NCBI GenBank assembly: GCA_030615305.1
Contig: JAUWZL010000018.1
Coordinates: 1 to 11,188 of the forward strand
Direction: 5' to 3'
Source of the DNA: Dehalococcoidia bacterium
Lineage (GTDB): Bacteria; Chloroflexota; Dehalococcoidia; Dehalococcoidales; JAUWZL01
Length of the DNA: 11,188 bases
Below the pieces are notes generated by a model. That model did no database searches, was not told where the DNA came from, and saw only the letters and a program-made list of their open reading frames with translations. Shown piece after piece: positions 1 to 7,889 of this stretch. A program made the position numbers and the translations under genes. How positions within the stretch are numbered: the stretch's first letter is position 1; the number at the start of each line of letters is the position of its first letter.

Positions 1-136
1 ACTCCGGGCTTTGGCACCTTCGGCAAACCATCCTCGGTGGCACGGTAACAGTCTGGCACTTGAGACACCTTAAGCCCAGCAGTCTATTTTCCTTGAGGGC
101 TTCGCTATATTCGTTAAAAGTGAGTTTGTGGTCCAT
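1..136 (-). CDS. DUF35 / OB-fold zinc-ribbon acyl-CoA-associated protein (partial, N-terminal part)
   Basis: Forty-five codons are present from an ATG at 136 before the window ends, so the gene continues to the left. The product starts MDHKLTFNEYSEALKENR and then has a rubredoxin-like zinc ribbon with C24-x2-C27 and C38-x2-C41. An N-terminal helix followed by a four-cysteine ribbon is the layout of DUF35 proteins (ChsH2-like), which carry a C-terminal OB fold that would lie outside this window. In known systems DUF35 proteins pair with SCP2-type thiolases or thiolase-like aldolases and help channel acyl-CoA substrates. Here it directly follows a thiolase with a 7-nt gap, and an AGGA Shine-Dalgarno lies just before the ATG and overlaps the end of the thiolase reading frame. 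The family call is firm from motif plus context. The substrate is unknown. Confidence 0.82.
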   Translation of the reverse strand, partial: MDHKLTFNEYSEALKENRLLGLRCLKCQTVTVPPRMVCRRCQSPE

Positions 137-143
137 GCTAATC

Positions 144-1322
144 CTACCAGCCCCGCTTTAGAATTAGATTGCAGACAGTGCCGCCATCACCACCCAAGGT
201 GTCAGTCATGCCTATTCTAGCCCCTGCCACCTGCCTCTCTGGCTCCACTTCACTCCTGAACTGCTTAACTATCTCGTATGCCTGAGCGGCACCGGTGGCA
301 CCTATAGGGTGGCCCTTGGACTTTAGCCCCCCGGAAGGGTTGATGGCTATCTGGCCGCCAATGTCAGCCTGTCCCTTCTGCCAGGCCTCGCCTGCCTTGC
401 CGTAAGGAAAGAAGCCCAGCCCCTCAGCGGCAATTAAGCTGGCGATGCTAAAGCAATCATGGAGTTCGCAGACATCTATATCGCCAGGTGTGAGCCCAGC
501 CATATCATATGCCTGCCTGGCGGAGACCTCTCTGGCCCTTAGCCGGGGCAGGTAGTCCTGCTGGCTGAACAGGGGGCCGGAAGAAGCCTGGCCAACACCC
601 GCGATATAAACCGGCTTATCTGTCAGTTTCCTGGCTTTTTCCTCGGAAGTAATGACGATAGCGGCGGCACCATCAGAGAAGGGGCAACAGTCATGTAGCT
701 GGAGTGGCGTAGCCACCATAAATGAACTCAGCACCATCTCTACAGTTACTTCTTTTCTTAGGTGTGCCTTGGGGTTAAACATGCCGTGTCGGTAGGACTG
801 GACTGATACGGCTGCCATCTGTTCTTTAAGCTGGGGCAGGGGTATGCCGTACCTCTTAGAGTAGAGGTGGGCTAGCAGGGCAAAGACCGCTGGAAAGGTG
901 ATGCCGCACGGGTATTCATAGCGGCTATCACTGAACATGGCAAAGGTTCTTGTCGCCAGCGGTGTACCCATGGTGGCCGCTCTCTCCGTGCCTCCAGCCA
1001 GGACAGTTTCGTAGAAACCGGAGGCAACCCACATAAAGGCATCTCGGAGTGCCATGCTGGCTGAGGCGCAGGCACCGTCATATTTGTTGGCTGGTATATT
1101 ATCGGCACCAATGCTGGAAGCAATAAAGGCCTGAACCATACCCTGCCCCTCGGAGAAGCCCCCCAGCACGTTACCCAGAAAAAGGGCCTGGATATCCCTT
1201 GGCTTCAGGTTTGATTCGGTAATGGCATCTAGGGCGGCTTCAGAAAAGAGCTCAACGCCGGTCTTCTCCTGAGCACCACTGAACTTTGTCTGTCCCACGC
1301 CAACTATAGCCACCTGTCTCAT
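144..1322 (-). CDS. SCP2/SCP-x type thiolase (acetyl-CoA acetyltransferase-like)
   Basis: A 392-residue cytosolic thiolase-fold protein of normal family length. The nucleophile cysteine is C85 in the GACASAS segment. A second active-site histidine is in ELHDCF (H288), the GHPIGATG loop covers 337-344 (H338), and a C-terminal GGDGGTVCNL segment holds C384. The expected reaction is CoA-dependent cleavage of 3-ketoacyl-CoA, or the reverse condensation. The presence of both Cys and His residues argues for a working thiolase rather than a Cys-less retro-aldolase such as Ltp2, but partnership with a DUF35 protein leaves thiolase-like aldolase chemistry possible. Its ATG overlaps the stop of the upstream iron-sulfur protein (ATGA, 4 nt), implying translational coupling, and the DUF35 gene follows at once. 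Together these suggest a fatty-acid or other acyl-CoA degradation module. The chain-length preference cannot be read from the sequence. Confidence 0.9.
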   Translation of the reverse strand: MRQVAIVGVGQTKFSGAQEKTGVELFSEAALDAITESNLKPRDIQALFLGNVLGGFSEGQGMVQAFIASSIGADNIPANKYDGACASASMALRDAFMWVASGFYETVLAGGTERAATMGTPLATRTFAMFSDSRYEYPCGITFPAVFALLAHLYSKRYGIPLPQLKEQMAAVSVQSYRHGMFNPKAHLRKEVTVEMVLSSFMVATPLQLHDCCPFSDGAAAIVITSEEKARKLTDKPVYIAGVGQASSGPLFSQQDYLPRLRAREVSARQAYDMAGLTPGDIDVCELHDCFSIASLIAAEGLGFFPYGKAGEAWQKGQADIGGQIAINPSGGLKSKGHPIGATGAAQAYEIVKQFRSEVEPERQVAGARIGMTDTLGGDGGTVCNLILKRGW

Positions 1323-3376
1323 GTTTTTAACTCCTGTTTGACTTTGGCTACTTCGGCTACCAGTTCAGCAACATCCATGACTTTAAGCGAGTTTTGGCTA
1401 GCCTTGGCCTTTATTGCGTCGTCAAGCATCTGTAGGCAGAATGGGCAGGCAGTAGCTAAAATCTGGGCTTTGGTCTTAGCTGCCTGTTCAATGCGCATCT
1501 CGCTGATTCTGCGGCCGATGCTTTCTTCCAGCCACATACGACCGCCACCACCGCCGCAGCAGAAACTTCTTCTTCGGTTGTCTTCCATCTCCATCAGTTT
1601 GGCATCGGCTATATTATTCAAAATATACCTCGGTGGCTGGTAAATATCATTATACCTCCCCAGATAGCAGGGGTCATGGTAGGTAATTACTCCATCAATG
1701 GACCTGGTAATTTTAAGCTTGCCTGCCTTGAGCAGGCTGGCAATAAACTGGGTATGATGAATAACCTCAAACTCTCCGCCAAACCTGGGATATTCATTCT
1801 TGATGCTGTTATAGCCATGGGGACAGGTGGTGACTATCTTCTTCACATTATAGCCCTTAAGTGTTTTTATATTCTTCTCCGCCTGGGTCTGGAACAGGTA
1901 TTCGTTGCCCAGGCGACGGGCGGGTTCACCGCAGCAGCTCTCCTCGGTACCCAGGACACCGAAATTAACACCGGCCAGTTTTAGTAGCTGGGCCAGGGAA
2001 CGGGTTACCTTCATACTTCTTTCTTCCAGCCCTCCAGTGCAGCCTACCCAGAAAAGAACGTCAACATCGCTATCCTCGGCCAGAATCTTAATATCAAGCC
2101 CCCGAGCCCAATCAGTCCTGGATGCTGCCACTCCCCGCCATGGATGGCCCCGGGCTTCAATGCTTCGCAGGGCTTGTTCAGCCGTTTCCGGCATGGATGC
2201 CTGCTCTAGCACCAGGTTTCGCCTCAGGTCAATAATCTTATCAATGTGCTCAACGTAGGTGGGGCAGACCTCATCGCAGGCACGGCAGGTGGTACAGGCC
2301 CAGATTTCATCATGAGTTATCACCTCACCGGGTAGCATTATGGTAAGGTTGTTAGCTGATGTCTGTGTCTTGCCTTTAGCCTTGATTAGCTCAGGCCCGA
2401 CCTCCAGTAGGTGCTTCTTGAGGTCTTGAATGACCTTCTTGGGGTTGAGCGGCTTACCGCTGGCAGTTGCCGGACAGGCGTCCTGACACTGGCCACAGAC
2501 GACGCAGGCATAAAGGTCCAGCACCTGCTTCCAGGTGAGGTCGGTTATCTTGGCGGCACCGAAGGTCTCTGCAGTCTCCAGGTCAATCGAGCTCAGGCTG
2601 CCTTTGGGCAGTGGCGAGCGGAAAAAGATGTTAAATAGCGAGGCCACCATGTGGAGATACCTTGAGTAGGCGATGAATACCAGGACAAAAAGGATAATCA
2701 GCCAGTGCGCCCAGAAGAAGGCTGTATTAGCCGTCTGCACTGAACTTGTACTAGCGCCACTGAAAAGATTGCTCAGTGCCGAGCTTACCGGCGGCAGGAT
2801 AGGGCCTAAACCAGCCGGCGGCTGACCTAGGGCAACACTGGTGGCTACTTTGAATAGGTGTGTTACTGGATGGATAAGAACAGTGACCAGAATAACCATG
2901 GCCTCAGCAGTCTGCTCCCCCTGTAGCCTCGGTGGCCTAATAATATATCGGCGGGTAATAGCCCATAAGGCGGCTAGAATAACAATAGGAGCAATGATAT
3001 CCATAACCCAGGTGTAGTAGTAGAAGAAACTGGTGTCCTCTAGCGTTTCCGAGAAGCCAAAGCCAACGCCGACGATAATAAATACGATGTAGAAGACAAC
3101 GAAGACGGAGAAACCCCAGGCAAAAATAACGTGACCTATGCCGGCTCTATCCTTAAGGGTGATGCCCTTTAGCTGGCACCATTGACCTAGGGTGGTGGCT
3201 GCGGTTGTTAGCCCTCTGCGTACCAGGTGACCAAAACCCTTCTCCCTCTGCCCCAGGAACATGTAGCGGATAAGCTTAGATATCCGATAGAAGAAGAGGC
3301 CAAAGGCCAGAGCAGTTAAAGCCCAGAAGATGGCGTAGCCCGGGATGCCCCAATATGTCAGGCTAAGCGGCGACAT
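1319..3376 (-). CDS. FadF/EMO-like membrane (Fe-S) oxidoreductase: NarI-like domain, two 4Fe-4S motifs, two CCG domains
   Basis: A 685-residue membrane protein. The N-terminal ~250 residues contain about six hydrophobic segments resembling nitrate reductase gamma (NarI), with possible heme-ligand histidines H82, H169, H173, H224 and H242. A ferredoxin-like region follows with C291/C294/C297/C301 and C361/C364/C367/C371. Two CCG (DUF224, heterodisulfide-reductase-type) domains come next, with C446, CCG at 481-483 and C518, then C570, CCG at 606-608, C644 and C647. This domain order matches FadF of Bacillus and the ETF:methylmenaquinone oxidoreductase (EMO) family, which take electrons from acyl-CoA dehydrogenases via ETF to the quinone pool. 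The next gene is a thiolase that overlaps it by 4 nt, which fits that role. An in-frame ATG at 3427 exists, but the ATG at 3376 is preferred because AAGGAAG lies just upstream and the added 17 residues would overlap the preceding gene. No ETF genes are visible, so the electron donor is inferred. Confidence 0.88.
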   Translation of the reverse strand: MSPLSLTYWGIPGYAIFWALTALAFGLFFYRISKLIRYMFLGQREKGFGHLVRRGLTTAATTLGQWCQLKGITLKDRAGIGHVIFAWGFSVFVVFYIVFIIVGVGFGFSETLEDTSFFYYYTWVMDIIAPIVILAALWAITRRYIIRPPRLQGEQTAEAMVILVTVLIHPVTHLFKVATSVALGQPPAGLGPILPPVSSALSNLFSGASTSSVQTANTAFFWAHWLIILFVLVFIAYSRYLHMVASLFNIFFRSPLPKGSLSSIDLETAETFGAAKITDLTWKQVLDLYACVVCGQCQDACPATASGKPLNPKKVIQDLKKHLLEVGPELIKAKGKTQTSANNLTIMLPGEVITHDEIWACTTCRACDEVCPTYVEHIDKIIDLRRNLVLEQASMPETAEQALRSIEARGHPWRGVAASRTDWARGLDIKILAEDSDVDVLFWVGCTGGLEERSMKVTRSLAQLLKLAGVNFGVLGTEESCCGEPARRLGNEYLFQTQAEKNIKTLKGYNVKKIVTTCPHGYNSIKNEYPRFGGEFEVIHHTQFIASLLKAGKLKITRSIDGVITYHDPCYLGRYNDIYQPPRYILNNIADAKLMEMEDNRRRSFCCGGGGGRMWLEESIGRRISEMRIEQAAKTKAQILATACPFCLQMLDDAIKAKASQNSLKVMDVAELVAEVAKVKQELKT

Positions 3377-3401
3377 AATCACTTCCTTATCGAAAAAGCC
3401 T

Positions 3402-3896
3402 TTAACGAAGGCGGGTGCTGGCCACAAAAATACCCAGAGCCAGGGCTACCAAGTCTAAAACCAGCCGTACAATATTGAGTGCAGTAAAGGAATACCCCCA
3501 TGGGGAAAAGATGCTCACCAGGTAGCTTATTACCACAGCAAAACCAGCGATAACAGCCAGCTTCAGGCCACGCTTGCGATTGATGGAAAGGCTGATAACC
3601 TCTGAAATGGCGTAACCAGCGCCGGCCGCCAGCAGCAGATTAAGGTAAAAGAAATTCAAAAGTGAGCCTATCACTCCCCAGATGAGACCATAAACGATAG
3701 CCATGCCCAATCCGCTGCCAATGGCTATCAGCAGGTACTTAGTATTAACCCGGAAGGTGGGCAGCTTGTGCAGACGAGCACACCCGGAGCATCTGGCGCC
3801 CACTGGTGTCTGCACCATACATTTGGGACATATTGGTTTACCACACTTGCTACACCTCAGTGTAGTCTCAACATCAGGGTGAGCGGCACATCTCAT
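3402..3896 (-). CDS. B-box-type zinc-finger membrane protein of unknown function
   Basis: A 164-residue protein whose first 43 residues are a small zinc-binding region: C3, H6, C15, C18, C23, C26, C36, C39 and H43. The spacing resembles the B-box-like finger found at the N terminus of some bacterial rhomboid and other membrane proteins. The rest is hydrophobic, with about four predicted membrane spans (roughly 55-77, 81-103, 111-130 and 140-160) and a basic loop INRKRG at 105-110. No catalytic Ser/His pair of rhomboid protease is visible, so it is not called a protease. It starts 21 nt after plsY, with GGGAAAGG before a small inverted repeat and the ATG. Its end overlaps the rejected long start of the iron-sulfur protein, so it belongs to the same operon. 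The role is unknown; a membrane-tethered zinc finger is all that can be said. Confidence 0.75.
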   Translation of the reverse strand: MRCAAHPDVETTLRCSKCGKPICPKCMVQTPVGARCSGCARLHKLPTFRVNTKYLLIAIGSGLGMAIVYGLIWGVIGSLLNFFYLNLLLAAGAGYAISEVISLSINRKRGLKLAVIAGFAVVISYLVSIFSPWGYSFTALNIVRLVLDLVALALGIFVASTRLR

Positions 3897-3917
3897 TGTC
3901 TAATAGACAACCTTTCC

Positions 3918-4607
3918 CTAACGCTGCTGCTTCTCCTGAGATTTCCAGCTTATCCAGGCTTTTCTGTCTCTGATATCACGGTCAAAGAGCAGACGATTGA
4001 TAAATAGCTCAGCCGGGTGCACTGACTTACTAAGCGGCGTTCTTGGCGTTACCAGCCTTCTTGATAGTCCTATGAGCAATAATGCCACAAAGCCCAGCGT
4101 AATGGGTAGTCTTTCCTCTATGCCTAGTGGTTGGTTGAGGAACCAGCTGAAGATGGGTAAAGAGACTAATGCCAAAAATACCCCAAAAGCCACCTGGCGG
4201 AACGGGGCCAATAGGTAGGGCATGACAAAGATAATTAGTCCCAACCATGGGGACAGCATGGTAATAACGCCCAGGCTGGTAAAAACGCCACGTCCACCTT
4301 GAAAACGAAGAAATATGGGCCAGATGTGCCCGATAACCGTGATGACGCCCACCGTTACCTGCTCAGTGGCGTCCAGTCCCAGCAGTTGGGCCAGCCATAC
4401 GGTTAGGGCTCCTTTGCCGATGTCAAAAATGGCTACCGGAATAGCCAGCCACTTTGAAGCGGCACTGAGTACATTGGCCGCGCCTACCTTGCCTGTGCCC
4501 AGTTTGCGGATATCAACGCCGCGGTACCATTTAGCCGCCAGATAGGCGGCGGGCACTGAACCCAATAGATAGGCGGCTATGCTTAATAATGCAAACTCAA
4601 TAGACAT
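3918..4607 (-). CDS. plsY: Acyl-phosphate:glycerol-3-phosphate acyltransferase PlsY
   Basis: A 229-residue polytopic membrane enzyme that transfers an acyl group from acyl-phosphate to glycerol-3-phosphate, giving lysophosphatidate, the first committed step of phospholipid synthesis. Three family motifs are present: LGSVPAAYL (15-23), DIRKLGTGKVGAANV (32-46), a variant of the usual GSGNxGATN, and GHIWPIFLRFQGGRG (93-107), corresponding to FKGGKG. The protein ends with about 45 polar residues after the last membrane span, a modest extension over the ~200-residue norm. An upstream ATG at 4628 is in frame, but the ATG at 4607 is chosen because it forms a TAATG junction with the stop of the PHP gene and has GGGGTGG immediately before it. 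The gene is therefore probably co-translated with the PHP protein. Confidence 0.93.
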   Translation of the reverse strand: MSIEFALLSIAAYLLGSVPAAYLAAKWYRGVDIRKLGTGKVGAANVLSAASKWLAIPVAIFDIGKGALTVWLAQLLGLDATEQVTVGVITVIGHIWPIFLRFQGGRGVFTSLGVITMLSPWLGLIIFVMPYLLAPFRQVAFGVFLALVSLPIFSWFLNQPLGIEERLPITLGFVALLLIGLSRRLVTPRTPLSKSVHPAELFINRLLFDRDIRDRKAWISWKSQEKQQR

Positions 4608-5476
4608 TACCACCCCGCAAAATACCATGAACCGGCTGGCTTGGGCACCCGCTGTTGTGCCAGGGCGATAAGCTGCTCTGCTGACTCTGGTGGTACATTA
4701 GCCTCGCCGAGCATGGTCTCAGTGCTGTCATCCAGGCCGTGGTAATCGCTGCCACCGGTGGCGATAAGATTATATTTACTAGCCATCCGGGCTAGGCTGT
4801 TTCTTTCATCATCCGTATAGCCGTTGTAGTAGACCTCCATGCCCACCAGACCGGCCGCTTTTAGCTGGGCAATCATCGTCTCCGGGTCATTAATGGTTGT
4901 CGGGTGGGCTAACACGGGCAGACCATCGGCTTTTATTATTAGGGCTACCGCTTCTGCTGGTGTTATCTTGCACCGCTCAGCGTAAGCCGGACCACCGCAA
5001 CCTATATACTTAGTAAATGCCTCCTTAAACGAGGTTACATAGCCTTTCTCCAGCATAGCCTGGGCAATATGAGGTCGCCCTATAGAAGCGTTGCCGGCAA
5101 TCTGCTGGACCCGCTGCCAGTCAATGTGGATGCCCAGACCTTTCAGTTTAGCTATCATTGCCTGGGCCCGTTCCCGCCTGGAATTACGCGCATTGGCCAG
5201 GGCAGCCCTGAGCTTGGGGTCGGTGTAGTCTATAAAATAGCCGAGAACATGGACCTCATTGCCTGGAGCAAGGGTACTGACCTCAACACCGGGTATGACC
5301 TTAGGCGGAAAGGAACTAGCCGTCTTGAGGGCGTCAGCAACGCCGTCCACAGTGTCATGGTCACAGATGGCAATGACGCTTAGCCCGAGTGCTGCCGATT
5401 TATAAACAACTTCCTCCGGGCTGAATTTGCCGTCGGATGCCGTGGTGTGTATATGCAGGTCTATCTTAGAAGTCAC
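4607..5476 (-). CDS. PHP-domain metal-dependent phosphoesterase (COG0613, RNase AM/nucleoside-bisphosphate phosphatase type)
   Basis: A 289-residue single-domain PHP protein with the complete metal-site set: DLHIHTTASDG (6-16, H8 and H10), CDHDT (38-42), E65, the GRPHIAQ segment (133-139), AHP with H191, and GSDYHG (242-247, D244 and H246). Length and motifs fit the COG0613 group. Characterised members (YciV/RNase AM, Cv1693) remove 3'-phosphate from nucleoside 3',5'-bisphosphates such as pAp and trim RNA 5' ends. The start is GTG at 5476, sharing one base with the ymdB stop (TAGTG), and its stop overlaps the plsY start (TAATG). Sitting directly after RNase Y and a YmdB-like phosphodiesterase makes an RNA-end or nucleotide-recycling role attractive. 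The exact substrate is inferred from family only. Confidence 0.87.
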   Translation of the reverse strand: MTSKIDLHIHTTASDGKFSPEEVVYKSAALGLSVIAICDHDTVDGVADALKTASSFPPKVIPGVEVSTLAPGNEVHVLGYFIDYTDPKLRAALANARNSRRERAQAMIAKLKGLGIHIDWQRVQQIAGNASIGRPHIAQAMLEKGYVTSFKEAFTKYIGCGGPAYAERCKITPAEAVALIIKADGLPVLAHPTTINDPETMIAQLKAAGLVGMEVYYNGYTDDERNSLARMASKYNLIATGGSDYHGLDDSTETMLGEANVPPESAEQLIALAQQRVPKPAGSWYFAGW

Positions 5477-6246
5477 TACTCTACCTCGCGACAGATCCTT
5501 TCAATGCCTGTTGCCTTGCCCGTTTCTTCATCCACCCTGAGCAGAATGGCGTTGAAGACCACTTTGCCCTTGCCAACAGATAGACGGTGGGGCATTATGG
5601 TCAGGAAGCGGCGAATTACTGCCCCAGTGTCATCTCCAATAACTGAATCAATGGGGCCGGTCATACCAATATCGGTGACATAGGCAGTGCCCTTGGCAAA
5701 CAGCTGGGCATCAATGGTGCCCACGTGGGTATGGGTGCCGAGCACAGCGCTGACACGACCGTCCAGATAGCGCCCCAGTGCCATCTTTTCCGATGTTGCC
5801 TCGGCGTGAAAATCAACGATAATAACCCGGGGCTTGGGCTCAAGCTGGGCAAGTAGTTTGTCCATAGCTCTAAACGGGCAGTCAAAGTCTCCGATAAAGG
5901 TCCTGCCTACCAGATTGACCACCACGGCTCGGTTATTAAACACCATGTAGCCCCTGCCGGGCACGCCCGGGGGATAATTTAAGGGGCGCAGAACCGGCAT
6001 CTCACTGTCCAGATAGGGAATAATCTCCTTCTGCGCCCATATGTGGTTACCTGAAGTTAGAACATCAGCGCCGGCGCCGATCAGTTCATCAGCTGTGGCT
6101 AGAGTTAGACCCAGCCCGCCGGCAGTATTTTCAGCATTGGCGATAACCAGGTTCACCCCGTATTGCTCTTTTAAGCCGGGCAAGAGCTGCTTCACGGCCC
6201 GTCTACCGGGGCTGCCGACGATATCTCCGATGGCCAAAATTAACAC
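5476..6246 (-). CDS. ymdB: YmdB-family metallophosphoesterase (cyclic-nucleotide phosphodiesterase, TIGR00282)
   Basis: A 256-residue calcineurin-like phosphoesterase of the YmdB type. Metal-binding motifs in order are GDIVGSPGR (7-15, D8), NAEN (37-40, E39), GNHIW (66-70, N67 and H68), DFHAEATSEK (145-154, H147) and GTHTHVG (170-176). In Bacillus subtilis YmdB hydrolyses 2',3'-cyclic nucleotides, affects biofilm and motility gene expression, and is encoded next to rny. The same pairing occurs here, with RNase Y ending 57 nt upstream. The start is GTG at 6246, since an in-frame TAG lies two codons before it; no clear Shine-Dalgarno is seen, and a CTG precedes the GTG directly. A strong hairpin occupies the space before the start. 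The stop is coupled to the next gene by TAGTG. Confidence 0.92.
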   Translation of the reverse strand: MLILAIGDIVGSPGRRAVKQLLPGLKEQYGVNLVIANAENTAGGLGLTLATADELIGAGADVLTSGNHIWAQKEIIPYLDSEMPVLRPLNYPPGVPGRGYMVFNNRAVVVNLVGRTFIGDFDCPFRAMDKLLAQLEPKPRVIIVDFHAEATSEKMALGRYLDGRVSAVLGTHTHVGTIDAQLFAKGTAYVTDIGMTGPIDSVIGDDTGAVIRRFLTIMPHRLSVGKGKVVFNAILLRVDEETGKATGIERICREVE

Positions 6247-6255
6247 CAGCTACTT

Positions 6256-6294
6256 GCCAGGAAGCAAGCCGCTACCGGGGTCTTGCCTTCTGGC
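6256..6294 (-). promoter_or_regulatory. Stable stem-loop between rny and ymdB
   Basis: The arms at 6282-6294 and 6256-6268 can pair over 13 positions with one mismatch and one G-U, around a 13-nt loop, in the minus-strand transcript. No uridine run follows, so it does not look like an intrinsic terminator. It ends 9 nt before the ymdB GTG, where a ribosome site would be expected. It could be an RNA-processing, mRNA-stability or translation-limiting element. The structure is read by eye and no folding energy was computed. Confidence 0.55.
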
Positions 6295-6303
6295 TTAAAC
6301 CTC

Positions 6304-7845
6304 CTATTTAGCATAGTCTATGGCTCTTGTCTCCCTGAGTACGGCCACCTTAATCTGACCGGGATAATCAAGGCCCTCCTCTATTTTCTTAACGATGTCC
6401 CGGGCCAGCCTCATGGCGCCCAAATCGTCAATCTCCTCGGGCTTAACCAGAATACGGATTTCGCGGCCGGCTTGAATGGCGTAGGATTTCTCTACCCCCT
6501 TGAAACTGTCGGCTATTTCTTCCAGTGCCCTCAGCCGTTTCAGGTAGCTCTCTAGGGATTCACGCCTGGCTCCCGGTCGGGCGCTTGAGATAGCATCAGC
6601 CGCTGAGATAATAACACCCCAGTCACTGACATCACTGGTCTCAAGGTGGTGCTCTGCGATACCCTTAACCACATCCTTGGATTTGTCCCATTGTTTAACC
6701 AAGTCGGCGCCGATGGCGGCATGGGGACCTTCTACCTCGCGGTCTACTGCCTTACCAATATCATGAAGCAGGCCGGCTTTCTTAGCTGTGGCAACATCGG
6801 CCCCTAACTCTGAAGCAATCATACTTGCCAGGCTGGCAACCTCAATACTGTGCGCCAGGACATTTTGTCCATAGCTGGTGCGATACTTAAGGCGGCCCAA
6901 AAGCCTGATTAACTCAGGGCGCAGTCCATGCACCCCAACCTGGTAAGCTGCCTGCTCTCCAGTACTATAGATAGCAGCTTCCACTTCCTCCTTTGCCTTG
7001 GCTACCACTTCTTCAATGCGAGCTGGGTGGATACGCCCATCAAGGATGAGCTTATTTAGAGCTTGATAAGCTATCTCCCGCCGCACTGGGTCAAAGCTGG
7101 ACAGGGTTACTGCCTCAGGAGTATCGTCAATGATCAGGTCAACGCCAGTGGCTTGCTCTAAGGCCCTGATATTGCGGCCTTCTCTTCCAATGAGCCGTCC
7201 CTTCATTTCATCATTGGGTAAAGGCACAACACTGACTGTGGTTTCAGATACAACCTCAGAGGCGTTGCGCTGGATCACCTGGGACAGGATGCCTTGGGCT
7301 TTCTCCTCTGCCTCTGCCTTTATTTTTGCTTCCCATTCGTGGAGGCGCCGCGAAGCTTCTGTCTTCATTTCAGTTTCCATATTGTCAAGAAGTACCTGCT
7401 TTGCCTCCTCGCTAGACATGCTAGAAATCAGCTCCAGCTGCTTTAACTGTTTTTCTTTAACCTCCGTTAGGTTGGCCCGGATTGACTCTGTCTCCTTTTC
7501 CTTGCTGGCCAGGTTTTTCTCGCGCTGCTCGGCATCTTCTAACTTGTGCTCCAGGGTAGCTTCCTTTTGCCTCAGGCGGTTTTCCTGATGCTGCAGTTCG
7601 GAGCGCCGTTCCCGGTATTCGGTATCGGTTACTGCTTTGACCCGGTCTACTTCTTCCTTGGCTTCATTCAGTACATCTTTAGACTGAAGTCCGGCTTCGG
7701 CCACTATCTTGGCTGCTTTTTTCTGGGCAATACGAATTTGACGGTTGGCCATCATCCCCCTTGATAGGAGCATAGCCATGCCACCAAATACGACACCGAT
7801 GATAAAACCAAAGAAAATGGCTAATACTGCTATATTTACTTCCAT
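6304..7845 (-). CDS. rny: Ribonuclease Y (endoribonuclease, KH and HD domains)
   Basis: A 513-residue protein close to the usual ~520. It begins with one membrane anchor (about 5-27). A long charged coiled coil follows (about 35-195, rich in E, K, Q and R heptads). Next is a KH RNA-binding domain, with [10 protein letters not shown] at 216-225, and then an HD metal-dependent hydrolase domain with H332, HD at 361-362, HH at 399-400 and D417. RNase Y starts decay of many mRNAs in Gram-positive and related bacteria, acting at the inner face of the membrane. ATG at 7845 is preceded by AAAGGGGG at good spacing. It is followed by ymdB, a conserved neighbour in Firmicutes. A TTGACA-type promoter candidate in the gap from recX suggests it can be transcribed independently of recA and recX. 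Confidence 0.97.
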   Translation of the reverse strand: MEVNIAVLAIFFGFIIGVVFGGMAMLLSRGMMANRQIRIAQKKAAKIVAEAGLQSKDVLNEAKEEVDRVKAVTDTEYRERRSELQHQENRLRQKEATLEHKLEDAEQREKNLASKEKETESIRANLTEVKEKQLKQLELISSMSSEEAKQVLLDNMETEMKTEASRRLHEWEAKIKAEAEEKAQGILSQVIQRNASEVVSETTVSVVPLPNDEMKGRLIGREGRNIRALEQATGVDLIIDDTPEAVTLSSFDPVRREIAYQALNKLILDGRIHPARIEEVVAKAKEEVEAAIYSTGEQAAYQVGVHGLRPELIRLLGRLKYRTSYGQNVLAHSIEVASLASMIASELGADVATAKKAGLLHDIGKAVDREVEGPHAAIGADLVKQWDKSKDVVKGIAEHHLETSDVSDWGVIISAADAISSARPGARRESLESYLKRLRALEEIADSFKGVEKSYAIQAGREIRILVKPEEIDDLGAMRLARDIVKKIEEGLDYPGQIKVAVLRETRAIDYAK

Positions 7846-7889
7846 TTTGTACCCCCTTTAACCTGCTATTCTTTGCTTTGGAGGTATCA

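Noticed and set aside
3377..3427. Upstream ATG for the iron-sulfur membrane protein
   Set aside because: It would overlap the preceding gene by 26 nt and add a non-conserved 17-residue lead. The ATG at 3376 has a good ribosome site.
4608..4628. Upstream ATG for plsY
   Set aside because: The ribosome site GGGGTGG lies after it and before the ATG at 4607, which also forms a TAATG junction with the preceding stop.
7130..7588. 152-residue plus-strand open frame inside rny
   Set aside because: It is the complement of the KH and coiled-coil coding region of a clear RNase Y and has Ser/Arg-rich shadow composition.
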